Assembly: GCA_038049695.1 (NCBI GenBank)
Contig: CP142452.1
Location: 55,138,501-55,202,500, forward strand
Direction of reading: 5' to 3'
DNA length: 64,000 nucleotides
DNA from: Cinnamomum chago
Taxonomy: Eukaryota; Streptophyta; Magnoliopsida; Laurales; Lauraceae
Each line of letters begins with the position of its first letter. The first letter of the stretch is position 1. A model generated the notes under the pieces. It ran no database searches, was not told the origin of the DNA, and saw only the letters and a program-made list of their open reading frames with translations. The translations under genes and the position numbers were made by a program. This document shows, piece by piece, positions 22,352 through 34,129 of the stretch.

Positions 22352-23368
22352 TCAAACTGGTGAGATTTTCAAGAACACTTTATCACCCACCAGAAACTGC
22401 AATTCTCTTCGGCAAGTATCTGCATAACTCTTCTGCCTACTTCGGGCGATCTTGAAACGTTCCTGAATCAGCTTGACCTTGTCACTTGTCTCTCCAACTA
22501 TCGTCGGTCCATGAAAACTACGCTCACCGACTTCCTCCCAGCAAACCGGAGTTCTACATCTTCTACCATAGAGTGCTTCGAAAGGTGCCATACCGATGCT
22601 AGAGTGGTAACTATTGTTATAAGCAAATTCACAAAGCGGTAAGCACGCATCCCACTGAACCTTGAAATCCAATACACAAGCACGCAACATGTCTTTGAGA
22701 GTCTGTATCGTCCTTTCTGACTGGCCATCAATCTGAGGATGATATGCCGTGCTGAACTGGAGTTTGGTACCCATAGACTCATGAAGAGTCTTCCAAAACT
22801 TTGAAACGAACCTGCTGTCTCTGTCTGAAGTAATAGAGACGGGTTGACCATGTTTACTAACAATCTCATCCACAAATAACTTTGCAAGTGGTGTCATATG
22901 CATCATATTCCCTGTCTTCATCGGAATGAAATTAGCAGACTTTGTTAGACGATCTACAATAATCCAAATTGCATTATTTCCCTTCTTGGTATTCGGCAAA
23001 CCGGAAACGAAATTCATGGTGATGTGTTCCCATTTCCACTCCGGAATCTCCAATGGTTGTAACAAACATGGGGGCTTCTGATGCTTTGCCTTAATCAACT
23101 GACAAGTTAAACAACGAGACACAAAAGCTGTTATTTCTCTCTTCATGTTGTTCCACCAAAATCTGTTCTTCAAATTGTGGTACATCTTCGTGCTACCCGG
23201 ATGCATAGAATACTTCGTGGTGTGAGCTTCATTCATTATTTCACTCTTCAAATCATCCACATTTGGCACACACATCCGGTCACGAAAATACAATATTCCT
23301 TTCACCAACTTGAAATCGGGACATTCTGTAATAACCTCTACTATCTTAGCCAAGTCCGGATCTTGCAA
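22352..23368 (-). pseudogene. Ty3 integrase zinc-binding and catalytic core
   Basis: 338 codons. An HHCC zinc-binding domain is visible (His49, His56, Cys86, Cys89 in this segment), followed by the DDE core. The first catalytic Asp is Asn (ITMNF, residue 119), consistent with a G-to-A change. The second (ITSDRDSRF) and the Glu (DGQSERT) are present. It inserts the cDNA into the genome. A TGA near 22349 separates it from the C-terminal chromodomain part. Confidence 0.9.
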
Positions 23369-23386
23369 CTGACTTTCCTTAATCTT

Positions 23387-24730
23387 CTAGATGAAGGTAG
23401 GTTCTGATATTGTCATGTTTGCTAGCATTGCTCCCAATTTCAAGGTTTGTACTTCTACACCCAACTCTTCAAACTGCTGTAAGACACCCATTCCTCTCAA
23501 ACTGGCCATGACCACTGATTTTCTGCTCAATGCATCAACTACAACATTCACTTTGCCTGGATGATACTTGATTGGGAAGTCATAATCCTTGATATACTCC
23601 ATCCACCGTCTCTGTCTCATATTTAAATCCTTCTGCGAGAACAAATATTGTAGGCTTCTGTGATCTGAATGGACTTCAAATTTCTCTCCATAGAGATAGT
23701 GTCTCCACATCTTCAAAGCAAAAACAACTGCTGCCAATTCCAGGTCATGAGTTGCATAGTTCTTCTCATGATCCTTCAACTGTCTCGAGCCATAAGCAAT
23801 CACCTTGCCATCTTGCATCAATACACAACCTAGTCCCACATTCGAAGCATCTGTATAAACAATAAATCCGTTGTTGCTCGAGGGTAATGTAAGGATTGGG
23901 GTTGTGGTTAATCTTCCTTTCAACTCTTGAAAACTCGTTTCACACTGATCGGTCCACACAAATAGGACATTCTTCCTAGTCAATTTTGTCAACGGTGCTG
24001 CAATGGACGAAAAACCTTGGACAAATCTTCTGTAATAGCCTGCTAACCCCAAAAAGCTTCTGGTTTCTATCACACTGCTTGGCCTCACCCAATTAACAAC
24101 TGCCTCTATCTTAGCTGGATCAATTGTTAAACCTTCTCTGGAGATGATGTGGCCTAGAAAAGCAACTTGTTTTAACCAGAAATCGCACTTACCGAGTTTT
24201 GCATAAAGCTGGTTGTCCCTCAAAAGTTGCAACGCTGTCCTCAAATGTTCTTCATGCTCCTTCTTACTCTTGGAATACACAAGGACATCATCAATGAATA
24301 CTACCGTAGAGTGGTCCAAGTAGGGTGCAAAGACTTTGTTCATAAGAGCCATAAAGACTGCGGGTGCATTTGTCAAATCAAAGGGCATCACTAAGAACTC
24401 GTAGTGCCCATATCTTGTTCTAAAAGCTGTTTTATGAACATCCGAGTCTCTAACTCTCAACTGATGGTACCCTGATCTCAAGTCTATCTTAGAAAAATAG
24501 GCCGCTCCCTGCAATTGATCAAATAATTCGTCTATCCTTGGCAATGGATACTTGTTCTTCACGGTCACATGGTTCAACTTCCTATAGTCGATGCACATTC
24601 TCAAACTTCCATCCTTCTTTTTCACAAACAACACCGGTGCTCCCCAAGGTGAAACACTTGGCCTAATAAAGCCTTTGCTCAACAAATCCTGCAACTGGAG
24701 TTTTAGTTCACCCATTTCTGCTGGAGCCAT
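23387..24730 (-). pseudogene. Ty3 reverse transcriptase and RNase H segment
   Basis: 447 uninterrupted codons. The reverse transcriptase active site FIDD is intact (residues 145-148), preceded by [10 protein letters not shown] and [10 protein letters not shown]; the Asp after VMPF replaces the usual Gly. The thumb/connection region and the RNase H domain follow ([10 protein letters not shown] near residue 292, ending with VVDALSRK near 405). It copies element RNA into DNA. It ends at a TAG near 23383 before the integrase. Its left neighbour on the coding strand is the protease segment. Confidence 0.9.
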
Positions 24731-24793
24731 TCTGTATGGTGCAATCGAGATCGGAGTTGTCCTTGGAAGGAGCTCAATTGTGAACTCAACTTC

Positions 24794-25396
24794 TCAGATT
24801 GGTGGTAATCCAGGGATTTCTTCTGGAAAAACATCCGGAAATTCACACACAATGGGGATATCCTCCACCCCTTGGGACTGTTTATCCTCCGTGATAAACG
24901 CAATAAATGCCCGACACCCACTCTGAACTAATCTGCTTGCCTTCAACACTGAAATAAACCCTGCCTGAGTTTTCCTCTTGTTCCCCTGAAATATCAATTC
25001 TGCCTGTGGACCTTGGAATCTGAATGTTATGGTCTTACTAAAACAATCCATGGTGGCATGATATGCTTCTAACCAATCCATGCCTAAAATGATATCAAAA
25101 TCATGCATGTCTAAAACAATGAAGTTGGGCAGTAAATTCACATCTCCTAACAAAACTGTACAGCTAGGGTAATAGGTTCTACATACAACTTGTTTCCCTA
25201 CTGGTGTGGTTACTACTAGCAATTCACTACATGGTGCATTAATCATCTTAGCAAAACTAGGGGATGAAAAGGAATGCATGGATCCAGGGTCAAACAAAAT
25301 CTGGGCTTCTACCCCACAAACAAGAAGTTTACCTTCTACCACGTCTCTTGTAGCCTCAGCATCCGCACGGTTGAGATAATATAAACGTCCATGCAT
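24794..25396 (-). pseudogene. Ty3 aspartic protease segment
   Basis: Retropepsin-type segment of about 200 residues; it would cleave the polyprotein. The active-site triad position reads D-P-G (residues 36-38 of this segment, in LFDPGSMHSF) where the family has D-S/T-G, so the site looks damaged. The second conserved motif, ILGMDWL, is present near residue 108. A TGA codon follows near 24793, separating it from the reverse transcriptase. Confidence 0.85.
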
Positions 25397-26014
25397 TTGT
25401 AATCTATTCGGTTCTTGATTTTGCCCTCCTTGGCCATGTCTGTTTTGTTGTGGAGGACGAGCATTCTGATTCTGTGCTGGTGGCCTAGCCTGCTGCTGTT
25501 GCTGAGGTGGTCTAACTTGAATCGGTGCTTGATTCTGAGGAGCTGCTTGTCTCTGCTATTGGTTTCTGTTCCCTTGGTTCTGAAGTTGTGGGCAATCCTT
25601 GATTGCATGGTTCATAGCCCCACATTTAAAACAGGCACCCGTGGCCTTACGACATTCATGAGTTTCATGGTTCTTGCCACAATGTCCACAACCTAACCTC
25701 ACTTGACTTTGTTCTTGTCTTGGTTTCTTGTTCTGCTGCTGCTTCTGATTCTGCTGCTGGTAGTGCTGCTTCCTGTCTTGAACGATCAGGTTGTTAATAT
25801 CCTCAAACTTATATGCCCATTTGACTGCTTCATCATATGTAGCTGGTGGAACTACTCATATGGCATCTCTCATGATGAACTGGTTCAACCCTTCCAAAAA
25901 CTTTGTTATCTTCTTCTGCTCCGTGTCAATCAACTCAGTCGCATATCTAGCCAATCTCTCAAACTTGGTGACATAGTCTAGCACCGTCATGCTGCCTTGC
26001 TTGAACTGCTGATA
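25397..26014 (-). pseudogene. gag C-terminal part with zinc knuckles
   Basis: The right-hand piece encodes a gag fragment (KQGSMTVLDYVTKFERLARY). Two CCHC zinc knuckles follow between about 25690 and 25600 (CGHCGKNHETHEC and CFKCGAMNHAIKDC), separated by Gln/Arg-rich sequence. Gag would form the particle, and the knuckles bind RNA. Stops near 25848 and 25555 break the frame. The upstream part is replaced by LARD LTR sequence at about 26014. Confidence 0.8.
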
Positions 26015-27077
26015 TACTTTAATTGGTAAATCTAAGTAAATCATGTTAATGAAAACATCTTTGAAATTATATGTAACATGATTCCTATACTTGGTTGAAT
26101 CTATGGTGGTTGTTTTTCATCATAAGAAAATCTCTTTCAAATCTATCTTATGTTTTGGATACAGCAACTTCACAAAACATATGTACTTTTGTTTTAAAGT
26201 TTCACAACTTGTTTAGCTTTGATAGGTATATCATTTTCAAGTTGAATTTATAATTACATATGATTTGTCCCCTAATTTCAATCAAATCTATTTTTATGTT
26301 TTATGCTTATAGCATACACATATTGAGCTACATTGTTAATTTGATTGACATCCCTATGCATCACATGTTTTGTTCTTAGAATTTCACAACTTGTTTAGTA
26401 CACAAATGTATATCTTGTACAAGTTATTTTTAACATGTGATTAGCATTATTTCCTCAATCATAAATGTTTTTATGAGCTAAAACTTTCAAAAGCCTTAGG
26501 CATACATTTATGAGCTTGCATTTTAAAATTGATTGAGGACATCATATATACACATTGTGCATTCATCTTTGCATTCATAGTGTGTGTGTATGTGAAGTAG
26601 ATTTTCACTTTCATATCCGCCTATTTAAGAGGCATTGTAATGAGCTATAAATTGTATCTCCATCAAGTGTATTTTAGACACTACTTAGAGAGATAACCAA
26701 CCCTTTGGTTGAAGAGGTTATTGCTTAGCCTAAGAAAAGCATAGTGTAATAGGTTGATGTTAAGCCTTGAAAAAACATCACTTTAAAGGTTATTGGTTAG
26801 CCTATTGAAAAGCATAAATAGTGGAAATCCAGTTGGGTGTTGGATCACAAGCCGGTAGTGGATGTAGGCATTGAGGCCGAACCACTATAAATCCTTGTGT
26901 GATGGTGAATGCTTTGTGGTGATTGTTTTTGTAAGCTTCTGCATTTATTTACTTAATCACCACTTGTGACTAGTTTAATTTAAAGAAGTTAAAATTGGTT
27001 ATAATTGGTCACATATTGTAGCTCACCCTATTCAGCCCCCCCCCCCCCCCTCTAGGGTTTGGATCCCAGGACTTTCA
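26015..27077 (+). repeat. truncated LARD LTR (shared by copies A and C)
   Basis: Matches 31088-32144 of the 3' LTR almost exactly but lacks the first 845 bp or so. It begins where the Tekay gag ends. It is followed by the PBS, so it works as the 5' LTR of copy C, and by position it is also the remains of the 3' LTR of copy A. Confidence 0.85.
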
Positions 27078-30000
27078 ATTGGTATCAGAGATAGGTTACT
27101 CCATTTTAGGGCTTAACAACCCGGAGTTGATCCTTCTTCGACTAGATTAGAACCCTAGTGTTGTGTTTTATTGCATATCGTTGTAATGATTTCCACTATG
27201 ATCGAAAATGAAATTTCCCCTAGTATCATTGCATCACTCTAAGACTTTTTCAAGTTATATCTCCAAGAGTTGGTGAGTCCTCAAGTGAACTTTCAAGGAC
27301 ATCCTTATCAAGACCTTAGGTGAATCTTCATTGGTACACAATTAGACTAACCTTAAGGCCTTGATCCTCTCTAGACCAACCTATTCTTTTCAGTTAAATC
27401 TTTTTGTTTGTCATTGTTACATTTGCATTTTGTTTCTTACAGTCACATCTCTTAAAATGCAATGTTTCTTTGTGATCATTTGATTTTGTCTTCATGAACT
27501 TTTAAGTTATATCTCATGGTTTTCAAAATCCCTTGATTGCAATATTTTCTTGATAGATTTGCATTTTGTTCATATAGTTATATCTCTTGTAGTGCATATC
27601 TATTGATGATCAATTGATTGTGATTACAAAAGCTTTCATAGCTAGATTCTTCATGATCAATTGATGTTGGAAAATCATTTGATGGATGTCATAGTTAGAT
27701 CTTTTTTGTAAATCAAATGATTTGAAGCAATTTAAGTTTTCCATTTTTTTTCAAGTTATATCTCTTGGAATGGAAAATATGTGTTCAATTTGTATCAGTG
27801 TCTATTGTCATTTTTAGAATACAAATTGAAATTTTATTGTTGTACACTTCTTGTTTTTCAAAACCGCTTGATCATAATTCTATAAATGATTCTTTGTTGG
27901 AATTTTAAATATTGAAGTGATTTGAAAAACTTTGGAAAATGTTCTAAGCTTTATTGGTTGTATTTATAGAAGCATTTTCTTTGAATTTATTTCCTTGTGC
28001 TTAGTTATGTTTATATCATTTGGAAGGAAATAATTTTTACAAACAATTTGCATCTTTGCTCATTTAGTTACATTCCTTTTATGCAAATTGATTTTGATGT
28101 CTTATGTTGTGTGGTTGGATATGGTTTCATTGATTTGCATGTTTGTGCCTAACTTGGTATATTTTTTCATTAATGCAAATTGATGATTGTTTATGTGATT
28201 TATAGTAAAATCTTGTGTTTCATTAACATTTGAGCCTAATAGGTACATATGTGATTTAGTGTTCTAAGCTCATTTGGTATAATCATCATATCCATTTTCC
28301 ATTGCATTGTAAGCTTAGTACATTTGCTAAGAGTGGAGAGGTTGCATGATAGGTTAATGGATCATTTTAGATGAATTGGAATTAATCATTGTTCTTAATA
28401 GGTATACTCATTTATGAGATCCTTTTTTCATCTATATGCGATCCATGATGTCCCTCTAACTCCATACCTTCTTGTGCTTGCATAGTTATATTCTTTATTG
28501 TTGATATGGTATGAGTTAGATCTTGAGTGTTGATTAATCCTCTCTATGCAAATGTCAAATCGTTCTATGTATGGTTGTGATCTTAGTTATATTTGTCGAA
28601 ACCATATTAGAACTCAAATCCATCCTCTATGCATTCTAGTCATTTCTTTTTGGATGGTTATGATGTTGATTCGTGTATATTCTCTAAGTGATTTCATCCT
28701 TATACATGTTTCAACTTCATAGTAGTGATCTTGATCATATGAAACTCTTTGAAATCCATTCCTCGTATATCTATATGTTTGATGGATATCTTAGATGTTG
28801 AATTCATATGATTTTGACACTTTGAAAATTGCATGCATTGCCAAGTTATATCCTTTTGCATTGCAATTTATCTTGTTCATCACTATGCTCATTAGTAATA
28901 TCATTAAAAGTGATGAATATCCATTTATGATGCTTGATGGAATTTTGTGTTTATCACATTCTTGCTATTTATCATATTGTCAAATTCAATTGGTTTCAAT
29001 TGGTATAATTTTCGATTGATTTGATGTCATTTCTTGTGAATGTGATAGACCTTGTGTACATTGGATTGAACTTCATAGTCACATATTTTTGTTCCATGTC
29101 ACATTTCATTAGCATCATAATTTTCATGTTTGCCACCTCTCTTGCTCATATAGGTAAATCTCATGACCACCATGTGTATGTATTCGTAATCTTGGTTGGT
29201 TATTAGTTGAGGTTGGCTTCATGTTTGAATTTCATTTCACTCATCTTGCACATTAATAGTCATATTTATTGATTGAATGAAATGATTTCAAAACTTACAT
29301 AGCATATGTTTTTCATAGTTAAATTGAATGATGCTATGTTTAAGTAAACCCCATTTCATCATGGATAGCTCTAATTTGGATTTTTCGTTATAGTTATATT
29401 TTTTACTCCATTTTAGAGTGATTGTTTTAATAGAATTATCCTTGAATCTCAATTGGTATTCTTTATTTTTCCAATTGGTATCCATGATTGCTTTTCTCAT
29501 TGACCTTGCTCTCTTTTGGTAATTGGATCATAGTGTGCTCTATACTTAAACGTATCTAATCCTTTCCTTGAAGTTGACACTCAATTGGTAAAACCATCTT
29601 CTTCTTGCACCAAATAGTTATATCTTTGTCAAAAGTTTGACAAAATGAGAGAATGGATTGAGGGGGAGTGTAAACCTTCAGAGGAAGTATTAGTTTTGAT
29701 CAAATTGACCCTTGTATTGACTTTGAACCCTTAGAGACTACTTCCATACATGATAACCTGTTATGTATTTCATTTTCGATTTCTTTTGTTAATAGGTGCT
29801 TCTAAAAGGTATTTTCCTTATTTCATGTGTGTAGGTACCTTTGCAATTTAATGTCAAAGGGGGAGAGAACATTCAAGTTGTCTAAAAGGGAAGAGAATTT
29901 TCAAGCTTCCTAAGGGGAGATATTGTATGATCTTCTACAGGGGGAGAGAATGCATATCTTGCCAAAGGGAGAGAGAGGCATGGTCAAAGGGGGAGAGGTG

Positions 30001-30242
30001 AAAGAAGAAAGTTTGGGAGCTAATTAATGAAGATGCTTGGCTAAAGAAAGAAAGAAGAAGAGAAAGCTTGAAGAATGATCAAGCTCCAAGCATCAAGAAG
30101 AATGAAGAAAAAGACCCAGAGCCCAAGCTAAGAAAAGGAGCATCCAAGAGATTTCAAGACTTGTCCAGCTCAGGGGGAGCTGAAGACTTAGTGTGTATAT
30201 TCAGTGGTGAGTGAGTTGCCATCAAATTGCAAAGGGGGAGAT
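27078..30242 (+). mobile_element. LARD copy C internal domain, non-coding hairpin chain
   Basis: 3.17 kb without coding potential. It shares the stem-loop chain of copy B, for example 27672-27683 with 27712-27723 and 28876-28884 with 28909-28917. It has a perfect 12-bp hairpin (27784-27795 with 27819-27830) that is absent from copy B. Repeated AGGGGGAG tracts precede the 3' LTR. Confidence 0.85.
27080..27091 (+). promoter_or_regulatory. primer binding site, initiator tRNA-Met type (copy C)
   Basis: TGGTATCAGAGA two bases after the LTR end, identical to that of copy B. Confidence 0.85.
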
Positions 30243-32144
30243 TGTTAGGAATTTTGTGTATTGCAATTTGATGGATGCATTATCATTCTAGCATCGTTTG
30301 AATTTTCACACTTGCATTGATTTAGAAAATCTTGTAATCTTGATTGTAAACATGCATTGTTTTTAAACTTGTAGAAATATTGTTTTGTGCATGTTTTGTT
30401 TTTAAACTTGGATACAATTTTTTTTTAAAAGAATTCTTACGAAATCAAGCAAGCCTATGCTTTATATCTTTCAAATCATTTTAGGCTTTTTGTGTTTCAT
30501 GTTTTTAAACATCTTAGTTTGATTTAAAACATGTTTCCAAGCTTGATTTAGTGGCCCAAAAGTTCCCTCAAGAAAATACTATGAAAATTAAAATTTTAGG
30601 GAATTTTGGTCCCAGACCCGGGTCGACCCGCAGTGGGCTCGGTCGACCGGCCACACTGCACGGTCGACCCGGAAAGACCCGTTGGGGCTCCTCTCAAACG
30701 GTCAGTTTTATGACCGTTGTGAAGGCTAGGTCGACTCGGGGATCATGGGGTCGACCGGGGAAGAGGCGTTAGGCTGTTTTTGGGTATAAATAGTGGTTCA
30801 TTCCTTTGAAAAATTAGAGGATTAAGAGGCACTCCTTGAGGTGTTTTGAGGCCAATCAAAGGGAAATGAACTAAGGGATGAAAGGGGTCATTTGGAAAGC
30901 TAAAGCTTGGTTCCATTGAGTTAAATCACTAAGTAAGCTTTACTTTTCTTAAACATATGTTTTCATGCTTTCTTCTAATTATTGGTAAATCTTTTCTAGC
31001 ATGATAAACTATGATTTGTTGTGTCCTTAACATGTTTATGTTTTGAATTGATCTATTGTTTTTTATGCATCACCTTGATTCAATCCAAGTAGTATTTTAA
31101 TTGGTAAATCTAAGTAAATCATGTTAATGAAAACATCTTTGAAATTATATGTAACATGATTCCTATACTTGGTTGAATCTATGGTGGTTGTTTTTCATCA
31201 TAAGAAAATCTCTTTCAAATCTATCTTATGTTTTGGATACAACAACTTCACAAATCATATGTACTTTTGTTTTAAAGTTTCACAACTTGTTTAGCTTTGA
31301 TAGGTATATCATTTTCAAGTTGAATTTATAATTACATATGATTTGTCCCCAAATTTCAATCAAATCTATTTTTATGTTTTATGCTTATAGCATACACATA
31401 TTGAGCTACATTGTTAATTTGATTGACATCCCTATGCATCACATGTTTTGTTCTTAGAATTTCACAACTTGTTTAGGACACAAATGTATATCTTTTACAA
31501 GTTATTTTAACATGTGATTAGCATTATTTCCTCAATCATAAATGTTTTTATGAGCTAAAACTTTCAAAAGCCTTAGGCATACATTTATGAGCTTTCATTT
31601 TAAAATTGATTGAGGATATCATACATACACATTGTGCATTCATCTTTGCATTCATGGTGTGTGTGTGAGAAGTAGATTTTCACTTTCATATCCGCCTATT
31701 TAAGAGGCATTGTAATGAGCTATAAATTGTATCTCCATCAAGTGTATTTTAGACACTACTTAGAGAGATAACCAACCTTTTGGTTGAAGAGGTTATTGCT
31801 TAGCCTAGGAAAAGCATAGTGTTATAGGTTGATGTTAAGCCTTGCAAAAACATAATTGTAAAGGTTATTGCTTAGCCTATTGAAAAGCATAGATAGTGGA
31901 AATCCGGTGGGGTGTTGGATCACAAGCCGGTAGTGGATGTAGGCATTGAGGCCGAACCACAATAAATCCTTATGTGATGGTGAATGCTTTGTGGTGATTG
32001 TTTTTGTAAGCTTCCGCATTTATTTACTTAATTACCACTTGTGACTAGTTTAATTTAAAGAAGTTAAAATTGGTTATAATTGGTCACATATTGTAGCTCA
32101 CCCTATTCAGCCCCCCCTCTAGGGTTCGGATCCCAGGACTTTCA
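30243..32144 (+). repeat. 3' LTR of LARD copy C
   Basis: Begins TGTTAGGAATTTTGTG after the PPT CAAAGGGGGAGAT and ends GGACTTTCA. It has GGTCGACC palindromes at 30612-30765 and a TATA box TATAAATAG at 30785-30793. Confidence 0.9.
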
Positions 32145-32359
32145 CTATGCAATACAAGCATACTGGCATTTCTTCTCCATTCTTTGTTCAGTGACAACAC
32201 TAACTTAGGCATCGGAGAGCCTTCGGCTAACTGCAGCCAGGGTCTCTTATCTCTTCCCCTTTTAGGTTTTAAGGCAATCCATCTTTCACAAAGAAGCTTA
32301 ACAGCATATTATGAGTTTCGTACTCACCTAATCAAGTTCGTAAGATTTAGGCACTTACA
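32145..32359 (+). repeat. 5' LTR of element D, truncated
   Basis: Starts at CTATGCAATACAAGCATACT and ends GGCACTTACA; it matches 37068-37282 of the 3' LTR closely. The missing first 534 bp should lie left of the LARD array, outside the window. Confidence 0.9.
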
Positions 32360-32361
32360 AT

Positions 32362-32377
32362 TGGCATCGTCTGTGGG
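32362..32377 (+). promoter_or_regulatory. primer binding site of element D
   Basis: TGGCATCGTCTGTGGG two bases after the LTR, one base from the common TGGCGCCGTCTGTGGG form. Confidence 0.75.
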
Positions 32378-32936
32378 AAAATTTCAAATCACGTTCACAA
32401 GAACCATGCCTTCAAAAGCCAAAAATAGCGAAGGACGATCAAAAGCCCTGCCACCACCAGCGATCCCTTGCCAAAAGATATCTACGGAAGGTCTGATACG
32501 GCAAACGTAGGAGGATCCGTTATTCAATCAGGTTCATCATCGAAAGGGGTGACGACACCCCCCTGGCGAAACAACCTTCTAATGGCTCCTCCTCAGCAGA
32601 GTGTTCCCATGTTGGGACCTCCCCCATGAGGCAAAACTCCAGCTACGACCAGATCCCGTCAATCCCTCTAAGGTGGTTCTGCGCGCTCTCAGAGGGATCG
32701 GTTTCGAGCTGGCGGCAGCTCCAAAAAACCTTAGTGGAAAGGTTCCAGGCACGCAGAATCATCCCAAAGATGGACGACAACCTCATGGTGGTCAGAATAA
32801 GGTAGACTGAAAACACCACACAGTTCGCCAAAAGGTGCTAGACCGTCCATAGCCAAGTGGAAGACGCCGCTGACAAAGTGGCTCTAACATCCTTCAAACA
32901 AGCTCGATAGAAGCTCCAGCTGTGGCTTCGGTGACA

Positions 32937-33800
32937 GAACCAGCCTCAACTCGGTTTCTTCAATCATGGCAACTTCAGAAGTGGCAGCGCCAGCCTCGGC
33001 CGCACAGCTTCAGCATTTGGCCTCAATGGCAACACCAGCCTCGACTTACAAAGCTTCGGCAGTGGCCTCGGTGGCAGCACTAGCCTCGGCTGCACAGCTT
33101 CAGCATTAGGCCTCAGTGGCAGCACCAGGCTCAACTTACAAAGCTCTGGCAATGGCCTCGGTGATAGCACTAGCCACAGATCGGACAGTTTTAATCGTGA
33201 CAGCTCCGATAGTGGCTTCGGTGATAGCACCAGCCACGACCCGGAAGCGTCACTCACAACAGCCCCAATTCTTGCCAAGTTGTGGAACTCGGCAATTACC
33301 TACCTACCTAACTGCTACAGAGCATTAGAGAGGTGAAGAAAGACCTTAAAACAGTTTAAGAAACACCTTGTTACAAAACCTGGTGATTTCAGCTCGGTTA
33401 CAAAACCAGCTATACAGCGCCAAGTTACGGAACTCGGCGAAAATCTCAGCTCCGTTACAGAACCAGCCAGTTCGGTCACGGGACCAAACGTACAACGCAC
33501 CAAGTTATGGAACTCGGCGGCTATCCTAGTTTGGTTGCAGAACCAACTATGCAGTTGAAGAACTCGTTGGCTACTTCTGAAAACTAAGTTCGGTTACAGA
33601 ACTTACTAAAGTTTTTCTGTCATCAAAATATAGATACTTCTTAGTTATAGAACTTAAGTACAATTGGAATTCTGGTTGTTGAACCGAATTCGGTTAGGCT
33701 GGGTTGCTTCTGATTATGGAACCAAAGTCATTTGCCCAATGGTTACTCAGTTCCGGTTATTGAACCGAACTTGACTACTTGGTCAAAGAATCAGGCATTT
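32937..33800 (+). repeat. degenerate tandem repeats in element D
   Basis: First block (about 32937-33300): units with GGCAGCACTAGCCTCGGC, CACAGCTTCAGCATT and CTTACAAAGCTTCGGC. Second block (about 33348-33800): units with GTTACAGAACCA and AACTCGGC. Both are too degenerate to fix a period by eye. No coding function is supported. Confidence 0.6.
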
Positions 33801-34129
33801 GTGCTAAAGGCTAAGTTATGAAACAGAGTTCAAACGCTTGGACGTTATTTTCAATAAGAAAGACTGAAGGCTAGTATGAAAAAGGAATTGTATTCATTGA
33901 TTGAAAAGTAAGATCACAAATTTCTATACATCATTTCCATCATTACAAAAAAGGAGAAAATATACATAAAAAAGCCTCAAGAAGAAGGGGCCCCTACATC
34001 GACATCTGGACGGTCAGTCGTGGTAGCTTGGGGAGTAGCCTCAGGAAGAGGAGTCGAGACAGCTTCAACGACCGCAGGAGTGGGGGCAGAACTCAGCTCG
34101 GGCTCAGGGCTAGAGAATTTAGACAGATC

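Larger units (their letters stand above)
19064..26014 (-). mobile_element. Tekay/Del-type Ty3 chromovirus, truncated and degenerate
   Basis: A minus-strand element with a 3' LTR at the left (19064-21921), a PPT at about 21922-21935 and gag-pol coding to about 26014. A chromodomain follows the integrase and the LTR is nearly 3 kb, both typical of Tekay/Del. The 5' part of gag, the PBS and the 5' LTR are missing. At about 26014 the sequence switches abruptly to the middle of a LARD LTR. The left TSD would be gggga (19059-19063); the matching copy was lost with the deletion. Confidence 0.9.
21959..26014 (-). pseudogene. Ty3 chromovirus gag-pol polyprotein, degenerate
   Basis: Reading right to left the order is gag tail, two zinc knuckles, protease, reverse transcriptase, RNase H, integrase and chromodomain, the Ty3 order. 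At least five in-frame stops interrupt it: near 25848, 25555, 24793, 23383 and 22349. All are TGA or TAG codons explicable by C-to-T changes on the coding strand in CpG or CAG context. The first part of gag is deleted. The copy cannot make a full polyprotein. Confidence 0.9.
26015..32144 (+). mobile_element. LARD copy C, 5' LTR truncated
   Basis: Same family as copy B but a distinct subfamily: LTRs end GGACTTTCA rather than GGACTTTACA. Layout: truncated LTR 26015-27077, PBS 27080-27091, internal 27078-30242, 3' LTR 30243-32144 (1902 bp). The right flank is ctatg inside the LTR of element D. Copy A has the same subfamily signature and its internal domain would lead into the 26015 LTR, so A and C probably form one internal-LTR-internal-LTR array. 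Confidence 0.9.
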
